Positions 53,091-62,591 of a stretch of 64,000 nucleotides of DNA are shown here, piece after piece; position 1 is the stretch's first letter, and each line of letters starts with the position of its first letter. Origin of the DNA: Rheum nobile (lineage: Eukaryota; Streptophyta; Magnoliopsida; Caryophyllales; Polygonaceae); assembly GCA_027886185.1 (NCBI GenBank), contig WOAB01000595.1, forward strand, positions 682,001 through 746,000. Reading direction: 5' to 3'. The notes under the pieces were generated by a model. The model searched no databases and was not told where the DNA came from. It worked only from the letters and a program-made list of their open reading frames with translations. A program made the translations under genes and the position numbers.

Positions 53091-54173
53091 AACTCCCCCA
53101 TGCTTAGACCTTTGCTCGTCCGCGAGTAAACTAATAAAGAGCCTACTCCTCCAATGCAGCATCCAAGGTCTCAGGAAGCATATCCTCCAACTAAGAGTCA
53201 CCTAACCCATGCCAAGCTCCTGGCACCAATCTCATTCACAACACATCAATACTCAACAAGCTTAAGGGGCAAGCAGAGTACTTCCCCCAAGCTAAACCCG
53301 GACATCCAATAGTGTGACTAACCTCTAATCCTAGCCTCCATCTATTGCTCCTTATGTCTCCCAGAGTGACCTTCCCGACAATCCTTCTTTGACTCCTCTT
53401 CTTAGGACGCCTCGCCAAGAATAATGAGAAATCCTAAAATCACTCTTCTTCTTTTTCGCTCATTTTGCCAAGGCTCCCTTTCGGGTTTTCACCATGCCAC
53501 TCATTTCATTTTCCAATAGATGTACTCACATAAGCTCACGTCACTCTTGACCACATATTACCCCAGCCTAATGCTGGTCCAAGCCACCTTCTTATTACCT
53601 AGGCTGCCCTTTCGGGTTTTCGACCTATCCCAGGATTTCAATGATAGCCTTTTTTTCAAATTTTTGGCCTTTTCTCTTTATTCATTTTTCTCCTCAACGA
53701 CGTAGCAAGAATAGAACTCTCCCCCATGCTTAAACATTGCATTGTCCTCAATGTAATGAAAGACAAAAAATAGAAGCACAGGGAAAAGCAAAAAAACATT
53801 AACTCACAACGTCGCCGAGCTGGCTTGGACACTTCCTTTGTTGCTGGCGGTCTTCTCAATAAACGTCCATGTCTCGGGTGTCGGCATCAATTCCATAATC
53901 TTCATCTACCGTGCAACCATAGGGAACCACTGTGGTGAATAGTGGTATCGCAGGTATGGCGGGGTTGCACGACCGTCAACGAACACAAAAATGGGGCTAA
54001 GATGTAATCGTGGTGTGGGCCCTAGTGTTCCTCCTCCTCAGCTGCCAATTATAGGGCCATCATCGTTGTCAAATACAAAGTGGGGATAATGTCTCCTCCT
54101 TGACAACATGATGCGCACCATCTCTCCGTAGGAAACGCTGGGCAGCTGGCCTCCGGTAGAACCTTTTTTTTTT
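53091..54173 (-). ncRNA. Remaining 3' module of C1/C2
   Basis: It has CATTGAGGACAATG (complement of 53741-53754), hairpin CCAGC-ATTAG-GCTGG (53563-53577), two CCCGAAAGGG-type hairpins, and the CGCGGACGAGCAAAGGTCTA block. A decayed piece of the small frame (YLTTMMAL, RYHYSPQWFP) is at about 53830-54080. It ends in a T run at the deletion joint. Confidence 0.6.
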
Positions 54174-55484
54174 TGATAAAATAAAAAGAAACCTTAAACT
54201 GTAGTCCTAGATAAGTAAAGGTCGAGTCCACATGGAGACAGAGTCTATCTTAATATGCAATTTGTATGTCAATCCAAAGTAACCAAAGGGGGGTTTTGTA
54301 TGTTTTAATGAATCTAAGCATGCAAAAGTAAACAAACTCAGTGATGGGAAAATCACTTAGTCAAACAACATCCACTATTCGTATGACAAGTTGATCCTAG
54401 ATACTCATTCAACATCTCATGCAATGGAAATTCCAATTCCTTTTCAGATATAACTAATAGCACAACTAGATACTATTAGCACTAACTAATTAAACAACCC
54501 TGAAACTATCAAGATTCAGTTTAACAGCAGCTTTACGGATATGAATATAGTTGGATACAATTCTAGCATAAACAACCAGCTTTTATCCTAGAATGTAAAT
54601 CAGTTCTCTTCTGCATAAGACTAGCACAACCAGATACTAGCACGATGCAGTTGCTACTCTGAAATAGATATGCTCAACCAGTAACAATCTAAATCTTGCA
54701 ATAGATCAATAACAACAAACCCTAGTTGATCAGACTAGAAATTATCAATATCAATCATAAGCAATCAAGCAAGAGAATAGATAAAATCCATGCAATCGAT
54801 TAAGAACGAGAATCTCACAACTGAATCAAAACGAAAGCTTCAGCGTCTGACTAAGCAAGAGTGGCTTAGTTCTTCATAGCAAAGTACGTAGAAAGGAAAA
54901 AGATGAAATTAGGGTTCGATAGATAAGGGAGGCCAAGCTCTTTTCTCTACCCTTAAAATACTAAAAGTAAATCAGTCTAAATTAACCTAAAATGAAAATA
55001 CTAAAACCGTAATAAAATAATCCAAAATAAAATAGATCTGGGCTTCTGACAGTGGCGGCGGGCGCCGTAGAGAGGGCGGCGGGCGCCGTAATCGCGGCGG
55101 TCGCCGGCTTTAAACGGCGGTCGCCGTTCTTAAGTCGTAGCCATGGTCGCTGGGAATCCTTTGGCGGCGGTCGCCGTGATGTGAACGGCGGCCGCCGTGA
55201 AGCCACTCCTTCAGTGTCTTCGTCTCTTCAGCTCCGAATGCTCCCAAGGCCTCCAAAAGTGTGTCTTCAGCACCTCCTCGCCAATACTTCATAACTCCTT
55301 GGCGTCTTCTACTGGTGGCTTCATCCTTAGTGTTTCCTATGATCTCCAAAACAGCTCAAACACCTCCAAAAACACCAACTTCGCCCCCAAACGTCATATA
55401 CATGAATGTGTCTAAATCTACCCGAATGGCACCAATAAACCCTCTAATGACTCTTATTTAAGCCCTATAAAGTAGTGCTTATCA
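54174..55484 (-). repeat. 5' LTR of C1/C2 (inner end deleted)
   Basis: This LTR is 1,311 bp. The TGATAA start is followed directly by AAACCTTAAAC, so about 45 bases are missing compared with C1 and C3. The motif array is at 55056-55202. Otherwise it is close to the 51715-53090 copy. Confidence 0.85.
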
Positions 55485-55489
55485 TAACC

Positions 55490-55499
55490 ACTAGATGCG
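55490..55499 (-). repeat. Ten-base fragment of the B LTR between two insertions
   Basis: ACTAG plus ATGCG. ATGCG is the left target duplication of C3 (right copy 61099-61103). Together with 51714 and 61104 it restores the order of the LTR of B, proving two independent insertions 10 bases apart. Confidence 0.85.
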
Positions 55500-56865
55500 T
55501 GATAATAGGTTTTTGTCGTGTGAAAAACTACTATGCAAAATATCCAAACAAACCTTAAACCGTAGTCCTAGGAAAGTAAAGGTCGAATCCACAGGGAGGC
55601 GGATTCTATCTTAGTATGCAATTTATATGTCAATCCAAAGTAACCAAAAGGGGGTTTTGTGAGTTTTAGTAACCTAAGCATGCAAAAGTAAACAAAGTAA
55701 AATATGATGAAATCAGTGATGGGAAAAGCACTTAGTCAAACAACATCCACTATTCGTATGACAAGTTGATCCTAGATACTCATTCAAAATCACATGCAAT
55801 GGTAATTCCAATTCCTTTTCAGATATAACTAATAGCACAACCAGATACTATTAGCACTAACTAATTAAACAACCCTGAAACTATCAAGATTCAGTTTAAC
55901 AGCAGCATTACGGATAGGAATATAGTTGGATATAATTCTAGCATAAAACAACCAGCTTTTATCCTAGAATGTAAATCAGTTCTCTTCTGCATAAGACTAG
56001 CACAACCAGATACTAGTACGATGCAGTTGCTACTCTGAAATAGATATGCTCAACCAGTAACAATCTAAATCTAGCAATAGATCAATAACAACAAATCCTA
56101 GTTGCGTCCAAATAGAGATTATCAATATCAATCATAAACAACTTAAGCAAGAGAAAGATAAAAACCATGCAATAGATTAAGAACAAGAATCTTACAACTG
56201 AATCAAAACAAAAGCTTCAGCGTCCGACTAAGCCAGGGAGGCTTAGTTCTTCATAACGTAGAAAAGGGAATTAGGGTTCAAGAGAAAAACGAAGATGATG
56301 ATATGCCTCTCTTTTCCCTTAAATACTAAAGGAAATAAAATCTGAAATTAACCTAAAACGAAATAATAAAACGTAATAAAAATAATACAAATAAAACAAA
56401 TATGGAAAACACGTTCGGCGGGCTTCTGACAGCGGCGGCGGTCGCCGTAATGTTCACGGCGGGCGCCGTCGCTGTTCTTCGGTTCAGCTCCTGCGACACT
56501 TCCGTAGAAACGCCATAACGTTTGATTCCCAACTCGGATTGCGCTCATATTTTGAGGACTTGCAGTAGACTTCAAGATCTAACTCCTCGAATTGGAATCA
56601 CTCCATTTGGACATCGGAGTAGAGAGAACAAACCAATTGAATTCAGCCTATGGTTCTTCTACTCTTCATTGCACTCCTCTTCCTCGTCTTCTCATGTGGT
56701 TTCTTCCTCAGTGTCTCATATGATATCCAAAACCTCTCAAACACCTCCAAATACACTAACTTCGCCCCCAAACGTCATACACATGAATGTGTCTAAATCT
56801 ACCCGAATGACACCAATAAAACCTCAAATGACTCTTACTTAAGCCCTACAAAGTAGTGCTTATCA
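55500..56865 (-). repeat. 3' LTR of C3
   Basis: TGATAATAGG to GCTTATCA. Motifs GGCGGTCGCC and ACGGCGGGCGCCGT at 56431-56472 lie upstream of a TATTTAAGG box (complement of about 56317-56325). Same family as the C1/C2 LTRs, with a shorter array and different U3 sequence next to it (56474-56660). Confidence 0.9.
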
Positions 56866-58440
56866 AACCACCCCATGCTTAGACCTTTGCTCGTCCTCGA
56901 GTAAACTAATAAAGAGTCTACTCCTCCAATGTAGCATCCAAGGTCTCAGGAAACATATCCTCCAACTAAGAGTCACCTAACCCATGCCAAGCTCCTAGCA
57001 CCAATCTCATTCACAACACATCCACAACTCAACAATCTTAAGGGGCAAGCGGAGTACTTCCCCCAAGCTAACCCGGACATCCAATAGTGTGAGTAACCTC
57101 TAATCCTAGCCTCCATCTATTGCTCCTTATGTCTCCCAGAGTGACCTTCTCGACAATCCTTATTTGACTCCTCTTCTTATGACGCCTCGCCAAGAATAAT
57201 GAGAAATCCTAGAATCGCTCTTCTTCTTTTCGCTCATTTTGCCAAGGCGCCCTTTCGGGTTTTCACCAAGCCACTCATTTCATTTTTCAATAGATGTGCT
57301 CACATAAGCTCACGTCACTCTTGACCTCATATTACCCCAGCCTAATGCTGGTCCAAGCCACCTGCTTATTACCTAGGCCGCCCTTTCGGGTTTTCGACCT
57401 ATCCCAGGATTTCAATGATAGCCTTTTTTCAAATTTTTGGCTCTTTTCATTTTTTTTCATTTTTCTCCTCAGCAGCGTAGCAAGTATAAAACCTCACCCC
57501 ATGCTTAAACATTGCATTGTCCTCAATGTAATGAAAGACAAAAGAATAAAGCACAGAGAAAAGCAAAAAATAACTCACAACGTTGCCGAGTTGGCTTGGA
57601 CACTTCCTTGTTGCTGGCGGTGTAGTCATAAAAGTTCATGTCCTGGATGTCTGGCATCAACGTTATTATCTTCATCTACTGTGCAACCATAAGAAACCAC
57701 TGTAAAGTGTGGTGGTTATACAGGAACTCAGGGCAGCACGGCCTTCAACGCTATCAACTCCTACCATGCAACCAAAAGGAACCACTGTGGGGAGTAGTGG
57801 TCAGACAGGGGGACGGGGTTGCATGGCCTTCAAAAATGGGCCCAGATGTCCTCGTGGTTGGGCCCTAGTGTACCTCCTCTCCAGCTGTCGACTGCAGGGC
57901 CATCATCGTTGCCAAGTAAAAGTAGGGTGAATGTAATCTTCCGTTAGCAACATGATGCGCACCTCTCCGTGGAGAATCTGGACAGCTGGGTAATTTATTT
58001 ATTTATTTATTTTTATTTTTTACTTTTTCTCCCCGTTTAAGGTCTTTTCGGGGTGTCTTATTTTCGTCTTTTTCTCCCCGTTTAAGGTTTTTTCGGGGCC
58101 CATTTTATTCGAATATTTTTTTTTTTGGATAAATTTATTTATTTTTACCTGAGAAAGTGCGGCGGTCGCCGTGAAGGGTGCGGCGGTCGCCGTGAAGGGT
58201 GCGGCGGTCGCCGTAATTGCGGCGGTCGCCGTTTTTAGGTCGTAGCCAACTTGCTTGGCGGGGCATTTACGGCGGTCGCCGTAAGGTTTGCAGCGGGCGC
58301 CGTGAACACCATCTTCGTTTTTTCGCGCTTCCTGCAGGTTAGTTCAACACAGAAAGGAAAAACAAAAAGAAAAACAACTGAATAAAGACTAAGGGAAAGA
58401 AAATAGACTACCTAACATCGGGTTGCCTCCCGAACAGTGC
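56866..58440 (-). ncRNA. Conserved structured 3' module of C3
   Basis: On the minus strand: hairpin TCGGG-AGGCAA-CCCGA (58418-58433), acceptor-like CTGCAG (58335-58340), motif array (58157-58305), two copies of CCCCGTTTAAGG or its like, CATTGAGGACAATG (57514-57527), hairpin CCAGC-ATTAG-GCTGG (57337-57351), two CCCGAAAGGG hairpins (57251-57260 and 57382-57391), and the CGAGGACGAGCAAAGGTCTA block. A decayed small frame is near 57600-57960. Confidence 0.6.
58157..58305 (-). repeat. GCGGC-GGTC-GCCGT array downstream of the C3 reading frame
   Basis: Six copies. The first three have a period of 21 bases with GTGAAGGGTGCG between cores. A stretch with GGTCGTAGCCA in the middle also occurs in the U3 array of C1 and C2 (near 52738-52752), so LTR and interior blocks are homologous. 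Confidence 0.88.
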
Positions 58441-58480
58441 CTTGTTTACTGTCCTTGGCTCGACATAGTGCTCAACCTCT

Positions 58481-59599
58481 TCAACTCGGGTTGCTCCTAT
58501 CACTTGAACTCCTGAGGTCTATGTCAGGGGGATGCCGCTTTGTGTGCTCCATGTTGAGCCTTTCCCCCATGCTTGTGTACTTCATAATGGTTGGACCGCT
58601 GTTCATATCTATGAATGCACTTAACATCTTCAGAAACGGTCTACCCAGCATCTCAAGGCCTGCATGTTTGTTCTGCCCCGCATCCAGCATGTAAAAATTC
58701 GCCACCTGAATTAAGGCCTCCTTCTTGTGCTTCCCCTTTGGTTTCTTCTTTATATTGCCCAGCGCCCTTAAAAACTCTGTGTAGCGAGGGATGCAATTTG
58801 CCAGTTCGATCAAGGGAATGGTTGCCTCGCAGATACTGAAGGCTTCATATAGCTCTTTGTCGTTCCTCAACCTTCGAGTATCTTGTACTGCCTCAGGGAG
58901 GGGCGTGACGGGGTGCAGTGCAATGAGCGGGGAGGAGTTTAGACGCACATACTCATCATAGGCAGCCTCGAGAGGGTCAGGGGCTGCCAGGGCATTTTCG
59001 AGAGGAACGAGCGTCGCAGGATCGTTTTCGCGATCGTGGCTCTCCTCCTCTTGATCGCTGAATTCCTCCAGTCCCAAAAAATACTCTTCTTCAGAAAGCA
59101 CAACGCGGTCCAAAATATCGTCTGGAATACCCATCTCCTCAGTGGGTGAACCGAGGTCGAGGTATACCTCCCGCGGTCTTGGGTTCTCTTCTGCAGATAT
59201 CTCGCTGTATTCTGCACCCGTCTCACAAATTTGTTCCTCCCTGTCAGCTAAGGGGGCGACATGCAACTGCTCAGTACTTTGTAGGGTCAACGAGAAGACA
59301 TTCTCTTCCTGGTGCACCACTGGGTGAGATAGTGGTTTTGCCGACGTCATGGACTCCACCCTGCTCAATGCTTGCACCATTTGCTCCGTCTGCCTCTCAA
59401 TGATCTGGATATTGGACTTTATTTCTTGTTCAAGTTGGATCGTGTTCTGTTTGAAAGATCGAAACATGTCCTCCAATGACATGGATGGACTTGGATTGTG
59501 CCCATAACTCGAATTAGGGTGATCTCTCCACCCTGGAGTGTATGCGTATGAGTATGGGTCATATTGCGGCTCCTGATGGAAGTGGGGAAATCTATCCAT
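58481..59599 (-). CDS. Intact gag-derived protein of C3, no zinc knuckle or protease core
   Basis: 372 codons with stop, from MDRFPHFHQEPQYDPYSYAY; this ATG follows an acceptor-like TTTTGTTACAG. A longer reading from 59629 would begin in that intron-like stretch. Order: the Athila block YDPYSYAYTPGWRDHPNSSY (residues 12-32), a helical region (MSLEDMFRSFKQNTIQLEQE, ERQTEQMVQALSRVESM, likely coiled coil), an acidic linker (VVLSEEEYFLGLEEFSDQEE), PLEAAYDEYVRLNSSPLIAL, lysine-rich KKKPKGKHKKEA, and the protease tail MLGRPFLKM. It is close to the protein of D. Both skip the protease active-site block. Function unknown; it may bind the element RNA or Gag of a partner. Confidence 0.82.
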   Translation of the reverse strand: MDRFPHFHQEPQYDPYSYAYTPGWRDHPNSSYGHNPSPSMSLEDMFRSFKQNTIQLEQEIKSNIQIIERQTEQMVQALSRVESMTSAKPLSHPVVHQEENVFSLTLQSTEQLHVAPLADREEQICETGAEYSEISAEENPRPREVYLDLGSPTEEMGIPDDILDRVVLSEEEYFLGLEEFSDQEEESHDRENDPATLVPLENALAAPDPLEAAYDEYVRLNSSPLIALHPVTPLPEAVQDTRRLRNDKELYEAFSICEATIPLIELANCIPRYTEFLRALGNIKKKPKGKHKKEALIQVANFYMLDAGQNKHAGLEMLGRPFLKMLSAFIDMNSGPTIMKYTSMGERLNMEHTKRHPPDIDLRSSSDRSNPS

Positions 59600-59644
59600 C
59601 TCTGTAACAAAATCAAAAAGGAAAAACAAAAATCAATAGCACGG

Positions 59645-59670
59645 GTGTGGACCGTAAGATAGGTCCACAC
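59645..59670 (-). ncRNA. Leader hairpin of C3
   Basis: A 9-base stem GTGTGGACC/GGTCCACAC with an 8-base loop (TATCTTAC on the minus strand), about 42 bases from the primer site. The stem is identical to that of element A; the loop differs at two places. Confidence 0.6.
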
Positions 59671-59711
59671 AATAGTTGACACACAAATCGCACACAAAAT
59701 AGATTATTGCC

Positions 59712-59729
59712 TCCCCGGCAACGGCGCCA
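59712..59729 (-). other. Primer-binding site (tRNA-Asp) of C3
   Basis: The minus strand reads TGGCGCCGTTGCCGGGGA, 3 bases from the 5' LTR. It is identical to the site of element A. Confidence 0.9.
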
Positions 59730-59732
59730 ATT

Positions 59733-61098
59733 TGATAACAGGTTTTTGTCATTTTAAAAACTGTTATGCAAAATATCCAAACAAACCTTAAACCGTAGTC
59801 CTAGGTAAGTAAAGGTCGAATCCACAGGGAGGCGGATTCTATCTTAGTATGCAATTTATATGTCAATCCAAAGTAACCAAAAGAGGGTTTTGTGAGTTTT
59901 AGTAACCTAAGCATGCAAAAGTAAACAAAGTAAAATATGATGAAATCAGTGATGGGAAAAGCACTTAGTCAAACAACATCCACTATTCGTATGACAAGTT
60001 GATCCTAGATACTCATTCAAAATCACATGCAATGGTAATTCCAATTCCTTTTCAGATATAACTAATAGCACAACCAGATACTATTAGCACTAACTAATTA
60101 AACAACCCTGAAACTATCAAGATTCAGTTTAACAGCAGCATTACGGATAGGAATATAGTTGGATACAATTCTAGCATAAAACAATCAGCTTTTATCCTAG
60201 AATGTAAATCAGTTCTCTTCTGCATAAGACTAGCACAACCAGATACTAGTACGATGCAGTTGCTACTCTGAAATAGATATGATCAACCAGTAACAATCTA
60301 AATCTAGCAATAGATCAATAACAACAAACCCTAGTTGCGTCCAAATAGAGATTATCAATATCAATCATAAACAACTTAAGCAAGAGAAAGATAAAAACCA
60401 TGCAATAGATTAAGAACAAGAATCTTACAACTGAATCAAAACGAAAGCTTCAGCGTCCGATTAAGCCAGGGAGGCTTAGTTCTTCATAACGTAGAAAAGG
60501 GAATTAGGGTTCAAGAGAAAAACGAAGATGATGATATGCCTCTCTTTTCCCTTAAATACTAAAGGAAATAAAATCTGAAATTAACCTAAAATGAAATAAT
60601 AAAACATAATAAAAATAATCCAAATAAAACAAATATGGAAAACACGTTCGGCGGGCTTCTGACAGCGGCGGCGGTCGCCGTAATGTTCACGGCGGGCGCC
60701 GTCGCTGTTCTTCGGTTCAGCTCCTGCGACACTTCCGTAGAAACGCCATAACTTTTGATTCCCAACTCGGAATGCACTCATATTTTGAGGACTTTCATTA
60801 GACTTCAAGATCTAACTCCTCGAATTAGAATCACTCCATTTGGACATCGGAGTAGAGATAACGAACCAATTGAATTCAGCTTATGGTTCTTCTACTCTTC
60901 ATTGCACTCCTCTTCCTCGTCTTCTCATGTGGTTTCTTCCTCAGTGTCTCATATGATATCCAAAACCGCTCAAACACCTCCAAATACACCAACTTTGCCC
61001 CTAAACGCCATACACATGAATGTGTCTAAATCTACCCGAATGACACCAAAAAAACCTCAAATGACTCTTACTTAAGCCCTTCAAAGTAGTGCTTATCA
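59733..61098 (-). repeat. 5' LTR of C3
   Basis: TGATAACAGG to GCTTATCA, 1,366 bp, nearly the same as 55500-56865. Motifs at 60664-60705. The right target duplication ATGCG follows. Confidence 0.9.
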
Positions 61099-61103
61099 AT
61101 GCG

Positions 61104-61125
61104 CTATACAATATATCGCATATCA
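61104..61125 (-). repeat. Outer end of the 3' LTR of element B
   Basis: Final 22 bases, ending CGCATATCA. The polypurine tract of B follows at once (AATTCCCCCAT; GGGGGAATT on the minus strand). Confidence 0.85.
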
Positions 61126-62590
61126 AATTCCCCCATACTTGGACCTTTACTCGTCCCGAGTAAGCTAAAAACTGAACTCACTCCATCAATCATGCTCCAA
61201 GGCCTTAGGAAGTACAAGAAAATATGACACTAGTAGTTACAACACATCAACAATAAACTCCAAGACAACCAAAACAAGTGATGCAAGACTAATCTAATCC
61301 TAACTCCCATCTAATCACCTTATTCCTCCATGGTGGCCTACCCGAATCCTCCTTATAACTCCTCTTCTTATGTCACCACGCCAAGAACAATGAGGAATCC
61401 TAAAAATCACTCTTCTTGTTTTCACTCATTTTGCCAAGGCGCCCTTCCGGGTTTTCACCAAGCCACTCGTTTCATTTTCCAATAGATGTGCTCACATAAG
61501 CTCACGTCACTCTTGACCAATTATTACCCCAGCCTAATGCTGGTCCAAGCCACATGCTTATTACCGGCTTCCCTTTCAAGTTTTCGACCTATCCCAGGAT
61601 TTCTATTTTAGCCTTTTATTCAAATTTTTGGCTTTTTCTTTTCTCCTCAACGACATAGCAAGTACAAAACTCTTCCCCATGCTTAAATATTGCATTGTCC
61701 TCAATGTAATGAAAGACAAAAGAATAGAAGCACAGGGAAGATAAAGAAAGAACTCACAAATGTCGCCGAGCTGCTTGGACACTTCTGTTGTTGCTGGCGG
61801 TGTAACAATAAACGCTCAGGTCTCTGGTGTTGCGGCGAGTGTCTTCATCAACTCCATTAGCTTCATATACCGTGCAACCAAAAGGAAACCACTTTGGTGA
61901 ATAGTGGTATATCAAAGAATTCGGGGCTACACGGCCTTCAATGAACACAAAAAAATGGGCCCAGATGTGTTCGTGGTGTGGGCCCTGGTGTTCCTCCTCT
62001 TCAACTGTCGACTGTAGGGCCATCATCGTTGCCAAAAAAATGTGTGGGGCGAATGTCTCCTCCTTGACAACATGATGCACACCTTCTCCATGGGGAACCC
62101 GGACAGCTGGCTCCGGTAGAACTCTTTTTTGTTGCGTTTTCGATTTATTTATTTTTAAATCCGTTTAAGGTTTTTTCAAATTTTTTTTTTAAACAACAGA
62201 AATTAAAGGGATGCCCACCGCGGGTGCGGTGGGCTGCTCTCCACGGGTGCGGTGTGGCTGGGCTCTCCGCCTTCTTCCCTGCAGAAAAAGTAAAAGACAA
62301 TTAAATTGAAATAAAACAATACGAAAATTTAACCTACCTAACTTGGGTTGCCTCCCAAGCAGCGCCTTAGTTAATGTCATTGGCTCGACATGAGACTCAG
62401 ACAACCTCAACCCACAACATAGGTTCCTTAGGAACCCTCTCATTCAACACCTCTTTTCTGAACCAATCATGGAAAGGTTTGAACCTTAGATCATTCCTCT
62501 TCTTAACCGGCTCTTTCACCTTGACCTTTTTAGTCGCCTTTCCCCCATACTTAGATCGATCAGGAAGGTGTTTAACCTCCGACTGTTCAT
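61126..62590 (-). ncRNA. Conserved structured 3' module of element B
   Basis: It has hairpin CTTGGG-AGGCAA-CCCAAG (62342-62359), where the C:G pair of A is replaced by T:A. Also an acceptor-like CTGCAG (62279-62284), motifs (62215-62255), CATTGAGGACAATG (61695-61708), hairpin CCAGC-ATTAG-GCTGG (61529-61543), and the CTCGGGACGAGTAAAGGTCC block. It contains the small reading frame described next. Confidence 0.6.
61754..62080 (-). CDS. Small conserved downstream protein of element B
   Basis: 108 residues: MHHVVKEETFAPHIFLATMM, ALQSTVEEEEHQGPHHEHIW, then YHYSPKWFPFGCTVYEANGV, ending VQAARRHL. It lies downstream of the protease, where plant Athila elements may have an env-like frame, but has no signal peptide or membrane segment, so I do not call it env. 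Broken homologues are in D and C1/C2, and more faintly in C3. Family unknown. It may be chance conservation of a noncoding module rather than a true protein. Confidence 0.5.
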   Translation of the reverse strand: MHHVVKEETFAPHIFLATMMALQSTVEEEEHQGPHHEHIWAHFFVFIEGRVAPNSLIYHYSPKWFPFGCTVYEANGVDEDTRRNTRDLSVYCYTASNNRSVQAARRHL

Positions 62591-62591
62591 T

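Larger units (their letters stand above)
51715..55484 (-). mobile_element. Element C1/C2: deleted Athila-like element nested in the LTR of B
   Basis: LTRs at 51715-53090 and 54174-55484 are bounded by target duplication TAACC (51710-51714 and 55485-55489). Only 1,083 bp of interior remain: polypurine tract, the 3' module and a piece of the small downstream frame. The gag-derived frame, leader and primer site were deleted, along with about 45 bases at the inner end of the second LTR. Confidence 0.9.
55500..61098 (-). mobile_element. Element C3: complete young Athila-like element with reduced coding
   Basis: Both LTRs are 1,366 bp (55500-56865 and 59733-61098), with target duplication ATGCG, tRNA-Asp primer site and leader hairpin. 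An open 371-residue gag-derived frame is present, then the 3' module. Equal LTR length and few differences make it the youngest-looking element here. It lacks capsid, zinc knuckle, protease core, RT and integrase, so mobility would depend wholly on other elements. Confidence 0.92.

Noticed and set aside
57294..57692. Plus-strand frame in the C3 3' module
   Set aside because: Antisense to the element and caused by the absence of stops in a conserved noncoding block; the same antisense frame is broken in the sister copies.
61754..62080. Envelope-like protein
   Set aside because: No signal peptide, membrane anchor or coiled-coil fusion features; position alone is not enough.
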